Below, in pieces: positions 20,160 to 30,102 of a DNA stretch of 64,000 bases. Both the position numbers and the translations under genes were made by a program. The notes beneath the pieces are model-generated. The model saw only the letters and a program-made list of their open reading frames with translations. It was not told the DNA's origin and ran no database searches. The stretch spans positions 1 to 64,000 of the forward strand of contig MCFE01000193.1 of NCBI GenBank assembly GCA_002104905.1. The letters run 5' to 3'. Source of the DNA: Basidiobolus meristosporus CBS 931.73 (Eukaryota; Basidiobolomycota; Basidiobolomycetes; Basidiobolales; Basidiobolaceae). Numbering within the stretch: position 1 is the stretch's first letter; the number at the start of each line of letters is the position of its first letter.

Positions 20160-22070
20160 GTAATGGGGGAATTTACGTAGTGGTCACGTCACACTCTTGC
20201 CTGACCACCACCATTGTGTATGGAATCAATTAATCAATCTCCGCGATACTCTCATCCAGAGTGAATGATTGGCGAGGTATCATATCATATGGTGGAGAAT
20301 TTCGCCAGATTCAGTGGCAAATTCCGTCGCTCCAGGACCTGCTCCCACCCTGCCAATGGTTGCATTCCTCAGAGGGTTGATTTTTCCATGGGCTTCGACC
20401 GGTGAGTGGGCATCCTTGCGAGTCCTCACTCCTCATACGTATAACGCCCAGGACCTCTATAAGTGGTGTTGTACCTGAATCTCCCTAGGTTCCATCCTGG
20501 TGGGAGACGCTGGTGAGTGGTGCTGTCCGATCAATGATGGCGATGCTTAGACTCAGACATCCAGGTCGGATTTGGAAAGCAAAACCTTTGGAGGGCTGGT
20601 GGGATATGATTGATCCGGAGATCGGGTCTTCGCCAGTCAACTGGACGCTGACGTAGTTGGTAAAACCACCCTGAATGAGTTGTCCTTGTAACGAGCATGC
20701 CACTGGTCGACATGAGGAAGCGTAGATACTGATCTAACTCGTGGCTTAGCTCAGATCTGTGAAACGGGCCAGAGGATCGTTCCTTCCAAGAGAACATGGA
20801 AGGCCCCAAACCGGCCAAGTAACCGGATCAAACCTGCCTCTTCACCACTCCACCGTTCTCCAAGTCCCTGTCCTGAGCCAAGAGTTCGCAACCGATTCCT
20901 CCAAGTCCACCCCCCCAAACCTCACCATGCCCAGCAATGGCTGGGACTCTCCGTCATATGACCTCCGCCGAAGATTCTAAATCAAGCTTCCTTAGCGAGC
21001 TGGTGACACCTTGGAGAGACAGGTTGCAGATCACTGGCTCATCACCTGCACGTCCGTCGCGAGTGCTTCCATCATTAGTCCGTGGTTGGGAACTCGTTGG
21101 TATTGCTGAATGGACGATGGATCTCGAAAGGGTTCGGACGCCCGACCAAAGCGTACACCTTACCCTCTAATTCATCCCAGATGACTGCCGAACCCCCATC
21201 TGGTCCCTACGACCACACAGTTCCACCCCCTTCCCCCCCCAGATTCCCAGGGAAACCGAATCCGTCGCGCGTAGTGGTCCAGCTGCCGTTTCTTCAGAAA
21301 ACGGGGATCCGTTTGAAAGACCACTTAGCGCTCGGTCGAAGAAGTTCACTCGAGGATTCCATGGATGGAAGATGGAAAAGGGGCCGCATCTAGCAGCAGA
21401 TCATCATCCCTCGACCGTTCCAATGGGATGTGGGCCAGATTCTGAGGTCCTTCCACTGCCCAAAACTTGGCCTATATCTTACCAAGACCTTCCAAGACCC
21501 TCGGTGGTTGGTTCGGGGCGGGGCGGGCGGGCGGAATGCTCCATCTGGACTACGGGCTTCTTCCATACAATGGATTAACCCACTTTGGAAGGTTCCCACT
21601 TCCATCACGGGTCTCCGAATCTCCCCTACTGCTAATTCACCCAACCCCCTCCTCTGCCTAATGATCTTTGGTGCTGCCTCGGCTTTCTTCGTACCTCGCC
21701 CGTTACAGTCAGTTACCCCCAGCGGTCTATGTGGGGAATCGAGGTTCGTTTTCTGGTCCGACACCGTCGTGAAGATGTCACCGACCAATGGGTGGTTCGA
21801 ACCATGGAGAGTGCCGGGTTACTTGGCCCTCCCCACCTACCAAGCTACTCATGATCAGTGGTTCCCGGCTGTCGTTGGATGATACCCCAATGGTGCGCTA
21901 TGCATGTCGCCCAAATCGAGGTCATTCCCTAGAATGGTAACCCATTGGATGCCAAATAAGGCACCCTAATTTAGTCTTGGTGATATTTGGGTGGGGATCT
22001 CATGGAGATGCCCAAACCTCTGGAAGGAGTCTTGCCAAGACTACTCCTGCAAAGTGCTTCCCAACAGGCA
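20160..22070. other. unassigned region, possible degenerate or multi-intron gene on minus strand
   Basis: Base composition here is like the genic island, not like the retroelements. Short minus-strand frames look protein-like: one containing WDELEGKVYALVGR (about 21120-21180), which faintly recalls a kelch blade, and one containing LIQGGFTNYVSVQLTGEDP (20600-20680). They do not join in one frame, and I cannot build a convincing intron chain. It may be a decayed gene. Confidence 0.25.
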
Positions 22071-22072
22071 TC

Positions 22073-22105
22073 GTGTGTGTGTGTGTGTGTGTGTGTGGGG
22101 GGGGG
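22073..22105 (+). repeat. GT dinucleotide microsatellite followed by a G run
   Basis: About twelve GT units are followed directly by nine G bases. The tract lies inside unassigned sequence. Confidence 0.95.
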
Positions 22106-22240
22106 TTCCTCCCGTGAGAGGCTTACCCAATCCCCAGTGGCGACAAACACTTGTAGTGGGAACCTAGTCCTGGCACCAAAACCCGTTGGCATCTCCACTC
22201 TGTTCATAATGGAGGAAGGGGCTATGATTGAAGAAGCATG

Positions 22241-23020
22241 ATTCTCTAAAAGCTCATCAACTTCACTAGAGATACATTCACCCAGCTACTCTTCAAGCTC
22301 TAGTGGAAACAGCTGTTGTCTTGTAGGTAGTTCTTGCTGGCCATACTTGGAATGGGACTGGTCTTGGTTGGCAGTATTTATTGCTACAAACTGCAGCCTT
22401 TAGACTTGTTCTGTTGGATAGATCCATGTTGTACCAAGATCACCAGTCAGTGCCACAGAGTGCCAGTTGCTTCAACATAACATATATTCTGCTGCACTAT
22501 ATGTAGCTGCCAACTGCACCTTTGTGCAAACAGGCCTCTCTGTTTCACTTGCCAATCCAGAGAAAGTACATCTTTAGGTCCTTCTTCTTGACTTAAATCC
22601 ATGACCAACAGGCAAGAAAGAGATTTGCATGAAGACTTTGAGGATCTATCCAGAGCTCATGGCACTCTGAACCCTGTGGGAAAGATTTATGACATACCAC
22701 ATAAATTCATGGTACTATTCACCAGGGCAAGTCTTTTATATTGATATCATTGCAAGGCTGATACCTAGTTAGAGTGCCAGATAGTACTTGTAGGCAAAGA
22801 TAGTCCTAAACATTCTTTTGTTGTGCCCCTCCACCAGAATTCAAAGTGCCATAGGTCATACTCCTGTGACTCATGGCCTGACCTGATAAGAAGGGACCCA
22901 GAAGCTGGTTTTGTCTGCATGGGTAGCCTTAAGAGAAATGATTTGGTCCAATGGATGAATCTAATCAGGATCAGCTGCAAAAATCCTATTGGGAGGTCAT
23001 CATATTATTGGCAAGTGTGA
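22241..23020. other. AT-rich sequence without a recognisable gene
   Basis: This marks the passage from genic DNA to the retroelement-rich half. No domain, LTR end or RNA gene is evident. Confidence 0.4.
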
Positions 23021-23193
23021 TCCCTAAGAAACAAAATCAGCAAAAGGCTGGCACAAAATCATCATTACATCAGCTGCATTCCTAGTGTGTCTAAACTTAC
23101 AGCCCTCAGTCAACAAGGTGCTATCCATTTGGCAGATAGGCACACTAATTTTCTTGGAGGAGACTAGGCCAACTGGCATGCATACCAAGTTTG
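23021..23193 (+). mobile_element. TA-flanked MITE, copy 3 (3' end removed by copia LTR)
   Basis: It starts TCCCTAAGAAACAAAATC and follows copies 1 (48481-48768) and 2 (57719-58029) through the CAAAAGG, ACCATCA and GGAGGAGACTAGGC blocks, then stops exactly where the copia A LTR begins at 23194. It therefore predates that insertion. Confidence 0.65.
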
Positions 23194-23542
23194 TGTTGTA
23201 AAAATTTGTAATTCCACCTCAATATTCACCTAACTTAGTCACTTAGATCATTACATTCAAATCCTAGAGAATACTGACCAAATTCCTTGTTGGGATTTAC
23301 TCAGAATATTCTCACCAAATTACCAGGTACCCAGAACATGAAAATTCTCAAAGTTGTCCAAACAGCTCCAAGCTTTGCACACATGTTCTTGGGACCTTCC
23401 TTAGCCCATTCTAGGTGCTCTTTATGCCAAGATCATGTAAAAGTATAAATACTACTTTTACATTCAATAAATCATTAAGTGAAAACCACATTATCTACTT
23501 GTTCTCCCAATCACTTCCAATATCTTCAAGACTCTTACAACA
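23194..23542 (+). mobile_element. Ty1/copia LTR (349 bp), left end of array, copy A
   Basis: It begins TGTTGTAAAAA and ends CTCTTACAACA. The same 349-bp unit recurs at 29754-30102 and 34493-34841. It contains a TATAAATA promoter-like box (about 23444) and an AATAAA signal (about 23466). It is followed directly by the primer-binding site. Confidence 0.9.
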
Positions 23543-23556
23543 GGTTTTGAGCCCTG
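23543..23556 (+). other. primer-binding site for the initiator tRNA-Met anticodon region
   Basis: GGTTTTGAGCCCTG differs at one of 14 bases from GGTTATGAGCCCTG, the complement of the fungal initiator tRNA-Met anticodon stem-loop. Drosophila copia and yeast Ty5 prime from this internal tRNA region. Copy B (26129) and Copia D (63896-63907) have the related sites GGGTATGAGCCCC and GGTAATGAGCCCC. Confidence 0.75.
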
Positions 23557-23573
23557 AGCTGTCACTCTGTGCA

Positions 23574-24355
23574 ATGTCTACTACTGCTATTACTGGAATT
23601 TTTCCCTCTGCTGAAAAGTTGGATGGAACTAACTACCAAGTGTGGAAGGTGAAGATGAAGATGCGGCTACAAGAAAGATGCCTTTGGGACATTGTCATGG
23701 GAAAAGAATGATCTCCTAAAAACATGGAAGAGGAAGCCTTAAAGTGCCAGAAAATAGAACAAAGTGCCTTTAACTGCGTTTGCCTTAATGTCAAAGACAA
23801 ATTGCTAATTCAATGGTCAAGAGCAAAAATCACAAAGAATGCCTGGAAGGCATTAGTTGACATAAACCAGTAATGTTCAGCTGCTAAGAAAATGTATCTT
23901 AGACAAAAATATCATACTATAAAGATGCTGCCACAAGAAGAAATGAAAAATCTAATTAACAGAATACCCTGCTGGTGGATGTGATGGAATCTATAGGTAT
24001 AGCAACCACTGATGAAGATGTGATAGTCACCATCCTGAATAGCCCAACAGACAGGTTTCAGGGCCTTGTATCAGCCCTAGAGTCCAGAACCAAAGATTTG
24101 ACCCTAAATTATGCATATGGAAGGCTCCTGGATGAAGAGTTAAGAAAATCAAGCACCAACCAGAAGGAAGAAGAAAATGCCTTAATAATAAATGATTACC
24201 ATCAAAGGAGAAACCCAGGACCTTTAAAGGCAATAACAACCTGTTTTGCAACTACTGCAAAAGGAAAGGACACATATCAGACTGGTGCTTCAAAAAGAGA
24301 TATAATCAGCAGAAAAAGCCTAAATATGGAAACGCTGCAACAACTGAAGATAGAC
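23574..24355 (+). pseudogene. copia A gag (broken)
   Basis: It starts ATG TCT ACT ACT and encodes the UBN2-type gag beginning MSTTAITGIFPSAEKLDGTN. A TGA at 23709-23711 (position of a Cys codon in copy B), later stops and a frame change near 24215 break it. In the shifted frame the zinc knuckle CNYCKRKGHISDWC (CX2CX4HX4C) is intact at about 24246-24300, and that frame runs on toward the protease. Confidence 0.8.
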
Positions 24356-24360
24356 TATTC

Positions 24361-25926
24361 ATGTCTGGACTAAATATGACCACAAACAATAATTCTCAGA
24401 TGTGGTATATTGACTCTGGAGCATTTCAACTCTTTACACACCAAGAAGAACTTCTTAGCCAATATCAAGAAATTCCAATTGAGAAAGTTTTCATGGGTGA
24501 CAATAGAACACATGATGCAGTGGGAGAAGGAACTATCCAAGTAAACCTTAGAAGCAGCAAAGGAAGCTATACACTGACCTTTAAAGAAGTACACTATGTA
24601 CCAGAAGTAGCCAGGAACCTAGTATCTTTAAACAGGGCCACTGCAGAAGGACTCAATTTCAGCTTTGACAATTCTGGATACAGGATCACTGATCAATATG
24701 GTGCCCATATTGCTTTTGGTATCAGGTATCAGAATCTATGCAGGTTGACTCATATTCCATCATATTTGGAAGCCAATATAAGTAACATAAATGAAGAAAT
24801 GCCAAAGCTTTGGCACAGAAGATTTGGGCACATCAATTTTGATTATTTGCGCATAATGATCAAAGATCAGCTAATTTCTGGAGTGAAAATTGCTCCCCTA
24901 GCTAATTTGGAGCACTGTGAAGCCTGCATATATGGGAAACAGGCCAGACAACTGCTCAAGAGCTCTGGGTGAATAAAAACTAAGAAAAACCTAGATCTAA
25001 TTCACTCAGATCTGTGTGGACCTATGCAAAATTTATCCTTAGGCGGGATGAAGTATTTAACCACTTTTATTGATGATTATACAAGATACACATGGGTCTA
25101 CTTCATGGAGAGAAAGGAAGAAGCTCTGTCTAAGTTCAGGGAGTTTAAAGCCATGGTGGAGAGAGAAACTGGTGAAAAAATCAAGAAAATATGCTCTGAC
25201 AATGGTGGAGAATATACCTCAAAACTCTTCATCCACTTCTGCAAAATTCATGGGATAAGTCAAGAGACTACCATACAATACTCCCCACAGCAAAATGGAG
25301 TAGCAGAACATGCTAACAGATCAATAATTGATATGGCAAGATCTATGATCCATGATCAAAAATTATCCTATGATTTTTGGGCGGAATCAGTTGCCACTGC
25401 TGTATATCTTAAAAATAGGAGTTATAACAGAATACTTTGTGATTCTACTCCTTTTGAAGCATGGTATGGATACAGACCAAGTGCAGAACATCAAAGAATA
25501 TTTGGGTGTACAGCATATGCCAAAAAACTGGCCGGAAATCAGTCAAAATTTGAGCCAAAAAGTGTAAAATGCATATTATTGGGCTACTGCAATGAGAGTA
25601 AGGCATACAGACTCTACAATACCAAAGCAAAGAAGCTGATCAAGTCCAGGGATGTGTTGTTTGATGAAAATTCAAAATTTTCACAAAAAATGACATCAGA
25701 TGATGACAAAAGTTTGATCTCAAGTCCACCAATTGTCAGGATTGAATCAGAGCAAGACAATGAAGATTTTTTCACTCCAGAGGACTCTACAACTGTGGTT
25801 CAGCCAGAATCAGTGCCCAGGAATATCCCAGAAGTGATCATTCCAGTATCAAATTCCTGGAGATCCAATTGGACAAGAAATAGCCCAAATTACTATATCA
25901 ATGAGGGTACAAACTTAGCTTATATT
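24361..25926 (+). pseudogene. copia A protease-integrase (truncated pol)
   Basis: The protease has WYIDSGA (catalytic Asp kept). The integrase has an HHCC region (WHRRFGHI..CEACIYGK), then FIDDYTR, SDNGGEYTS and QNGVAEHANR, so all three DDE residues are present. A TGA stands at about 24970 (SSG-stop-IKTKK). Pol ends abruptly at 25926 in the region before reverse transcriptase, where the sequence switches to the middle of an LTR. Reverse transcriptase and RNase H are absent from this copy. Confidence 0.85.
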
Positions 25927-26128
25927 GAAAATTCTCAAAGTTGTCCAAACAGCCCCAAACTTTGCACACATGCTCTTGGGACCTTTCTTAGCCTATTCTA
26001 CATGTTTATAATCCCAAGACCATGTAAAAGTATAAATACTACTTTCACATTCAATAAATCATTAAGTGAAGACAACATAATCTACTCTCCTCCTAGTCAC
26101 TTCCAATATCTTCAAGACTCTTACAACA
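25927..26128 (+). mobile_element. copia LTR 3' fragment (202 bp) between copies A and B
   Basis: It starts at GAAAATTCTCAAAG, an internal point of the LTR, and runs to the normal LTR end (TTACAACA), followed by the copy B primer-binding site. The first ~147 bp of the LTR and the reverse-transcriptase end of copy A are missing together, so one deletion explains both. Confidence 0.88.
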
Positions 26129-26935
26129 GGGTATGAGCCCCAAGCTGTCACTCTCTGCAATATCTACTACTCATACTACTGGAATTTTCCCTCTGCTGAA
26201 AAGTGGGATGGATCTAACTACCAAGTGTGGAAGGTGAAGATGATGATGCTGCTATAAGAAAGAGGCCTTTGGGATATTGTCATTGGAGAAGAATGCCGTC
26301 CTAAAAACATGGGAGAGGAAGCCCTCAAGTACCAGAAGAAAGAGCAAAGTGCCTTTAACTGCATTTGCCTTAATGTTAAGGACAAATTGCAAGTTCAATG
26401 CTCAAGAGCAAAAACAGCAAAGAATGCCTGGAAGGCATTAGAATACACCTACCAGTCAGGTTCAGCTGATAAGAAAATGTATCTGAGACAAAAATTCTTT
26501 GCTACAAAGATGCTGCCAGGAGAAGAAATGAAAAATCTAATTAACAGAATTACCCTGCTGGTAGATGAGATGGAATCTGTGGGCGTACCAACTACTGACA
26601 AGGATGCAATAGTTACCATCCTGAATAGCATGACAGACAAGTTTCCAGGCCTTGTATCAGCCCTGGAGTCCAGACCTGAAGATTTGACCTTAAATTATAT
26701 ATATGGTAGGCTCCTGGATGAAAAATTAAGAAAATGCTTTAATAAGCAATGGTAACCAGCAAAGGAGGTACCCAAAACCCTACAAAGGCAACAGCAACCT
26801 GTTTTGCATCTACTGCAAAAGGAAAGGACACACATCAGACCAGTACTTCAAAAAGAAAGATAGTCAGCAGAAAAAGCCTGAATATGGAAATGCTGCAACA
26901 AGTGAAGATAGACTATTCATATCTGCACTAAATAT
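26129..26935 (+). pseudogene. copia B gag (broken)
   Basis: It follows the site GGGTATGAGCCCC. The gag body (for example 26309-26755) is longer and better kept than in copy A. The zinc knuckle reads CIYCKRKGHTSDQY, with the last Cys replaced by Tyr. A stop and a frame change separate gag from pol. Confidence 0.8.
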
Positions 26936-29753
26936 GACCACAAACAAGAATTCTCAGAAGTGGTATATTTACTCTGGAGCATCTCAACACTTTACACACC
27001 AAAAAGAACTTTTTACCCAATATCAAGAAATTCCAATCAAGAAGGTTTTCATGGGTGACAATAGAACACTTGATGCCGTGAAGAAGGAACTATCCAAGTA
27101 AGCCTAAGAGGCAGTAAAGAAAGCCATACATTGACCTTTAAAGAAGTACTCTATGTACCAGAAATAGCCAAGAACCTAGTAACTGTAAGCAAGGCCACTG
27201 CAGAAGGACTCAGCTTCAGCTTTGACATTTCTGGATGCAAGATCACTGATCAAAATGGTCCACATATTGCTTTGGGTATCAGAGATCAGTACCTATACAA
27301 GTTGACTTATATTACATCATATTTGGAAGCCAATATAAGTAACTTAAGCAAAGAAACACCAATGCTTTGGCACAGGAGATTTGGGCACAACAATTTTGAT
27401 TATTTGCGTAAAATGATCAAAGATCAGCTAATTTCTGGAGTAAAAACTGATCCCCCAGCTGATTTGGAGCACTGTGAAGCCTGCATATATGTGAAACAAG
27501 TCAGACAACCATGCAGGAGCTCTGGGTTAGTCAAAACTAAGAAAAAATTAAGTCCAGTTCACTCAAATCTGTGCAGACCTATGCAAAATTTATCCTTAGG
27601 TGGGATGAAATATTTGATCACCTTTATTGATAATTATACAAGATACACATGGGTCTACTTCATGGAGAGAAAGGAAGAAGATCTGTCTAGTTCAGGGAGC
27701 TTAAACTATGGTGGAGAGAGAAACTAGTGAAAAAAGCAAGAAAATGCACTCTGACAATGGTAGAGAATATACCTCAGAACTCTTCATCCACTTCTGCAAA
27801 ATTCATGGGATAAAGCAAGAGACTACTGTACCATACTCCCCACTGCCAAATGGAGTAGCAGAATGTACTAACAGTTCAATAATTGATATGGCAAGATCCA
27901 TGATCCATGATCAAAATGTATCCTACAATTTTTGGGTGGAATCAGCTGCCACTGCTGTACATCTTAAAAATAGGAGTTATTACAGAGCAAAACAATGACA
28001 ATTTTTTCGCTCCAGAGGACTCTACAACTGTGGCTCAGCCTGAGGCAGTGCCTAGGAATATCCCAGAAGTGATCATTCCAGTATCAAAAGCCTGGAGATC
28101 CAATTGGACAAGAAATAGCCCAAATTACTATATCAAATAGGGTACAAACTTAGCTTATACCTATTCAGTCCATATTGATCCACCCCAGACTGCAAAAGAG
28201 GCCCTAAATAGCCCTCAGACAAAGCTTTGGAGATCTGCAATGACTGAGGAATATCAGGCCCTGATGGAAAATCAAACTTGGGACTTAGTCAAATTACCAA
28301 TCAACCAAAAATCAATTGGATGCAGATGGGTCTTCAATACAAAATACAAGGCTAATGGTACAGTTGAAAAATAAAAAGCAAGACTTGTGGCCAAAGGATA
28401 CTCTCAAACTAAAGTACTTGACTATACTGAGACCTTTGCATTGGTAGCCAAGTTTCATTCTATCAGATTAATATTGGCTATTGCAGCCAAATATATGTTT
28501 TTTATAAATCAATTGGATGTAAAAACAGCATTTATGAATGGAGAACTTAATGAGGATGTGTATATGAACCAGCCTGATGGATTTGCTGACCAAGACAACT
28601 TCCACTTGGTATGCAAGCTTAAAAAATCACTATATGGCCTCAAAAGCCAAGAGCCTGGAATTGCAAGATAGATTCTTATTTTGGAATCTTTGAGTGTCAA
28701 ACACAGTATTGCTGACTATAGCATATACTATGAGCCAGATAAAGCAAATCAAGTTCTATTAGCTCTATATGTGGATGACTTATTTTAACTGCCAATAACC
28801 TAGTAACATTGGAAGAGACTAAATCCAGCCTATCTAAGGAGTTCAGGATGTCCAATCTAGGAGAACTCAGTTACTACTTATGGATTACGCTCTCCATAGA
28901 CAGAAGTACCCAGACTATCACCCTTGGCCAGTCCAAGTATATTCAAGATATACTAAAGAAGTACCAAATGGAAGACTGTAAACCGGCAGCAACCCCAATG
29001 GAGACAAACCTAAATTTGGTCAAAACTCAATCAAATTAAGAGAGCTTGGTGCCATCTGAAAGCCCTGACTCTCCTTATCAATCTATGGCTGGCAGTCTGA
29101 TGTATATCATGCTTGGAACATGTCCAGATATCCCATATTCAGTAGGAGTTGTCAGCCAACATAATCAGAAATATGGATCTGATCATATTGCAGCAGTTAA
29201 GCAGATTTTTAGAAACCTATACAGAACTGCTGATATCTGCTTAAAATATACTTATACAAATTCAGAACAGGATCTTGTGGGATACTCTGATGCTGATAGG
29301 GGACAAAATTTAAAAGACAGAAGATCCACCACAGGATACACCTTTCTTTACTGTCAAGGAGCAATTGCATGGAATTCAAGTAAGCAACCAACCATGCACT
29401 TTCTACTACAGATGCAGAGTACATGGCAGCCTGTGAAGCTACAAAAGAAGCAATATGGCTGAGAAAGCTTTTTACAGATTTAGGCCTATGTCAAAAAATG
29501 CCTATTACTTTATTTGAAGATAATCAAGGATGTATACAATTAGGTAGAAATCCAACTTTTCATGCTAGAACCAAGCATATAGATATTAGACATCATTTCA
29601 TATGTGAAGCTATAGAGAATAACTTAGTTTAGCTTACTGTCCTACAGATGAAGTGATTGCCAACATATTTACCAAACCATATGCTAGAGACAAGTTTGAA
29701 TATCTTAGGTCAAAATTAGGACTAGTCAGTATGAACATTTAGCTGAGTGGGAT
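26936..29753 (+). pseudogene. copia B pol (protease, integrase, reverse transcriptase, RNase H; inactive)
   Basis: The protease motif reads WYIYSGA: the catalytic Asp is Tyr. A frame change follows near 27080 (GATGCCGTGAAGAAGG). The integrase keeps SDNGREYTS-type and NGVAECTN motifs but lacks about 320 bp relative to copy A at 27987, where a deletion joins the RSYYRA stretch to downstream sequence. Reverse transcriptase has YVDDL followed by TAA at about 28786. RNase H is in two or three frames (29046-29632). Polypurine GAGTGGGA precedes the right LTR. Confidence 0.85.
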
Positions 29754-30102
29754 TGTTGTAAAAAGTTGTAATTCCACCTAAATATTCACCTAACTTAGTC
29801 ACTTGGATCATTACCTTCAAATCCTAGAGGATATTGACCAAATACCTTGCTGGGCTTTACTTAGAATATTTTCACTGAAATACTGGGTACCCAGAACATG
29901 AAAATTCTCAAAGTTGTCCAAACAGCCCCAAATTTTGCACACATGCTCTTGGGACCTTTCTTAGCTTATTCTATGTGTTTGTAATGCCAAGACCATGTCA
30001 AAGTATAAATACTACTTTCACATTAAATAAATCATTAAGTGAAAACCACATATTCTACCTGTGCTCCCAATCACTTCCAATATCTTCAAAACTCTTACAA
30101 CA
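29754..30102 (+). mobile_element. copia LTR (349 bp) between copies B and C
   Basis: It begins TGTTGTAAAAAG and ends CTCTTACAACA, with the same length as the other two complete LTRs. It serves as the right LTR of copy B and the left LTR of copy C. Confidence 0.9.
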
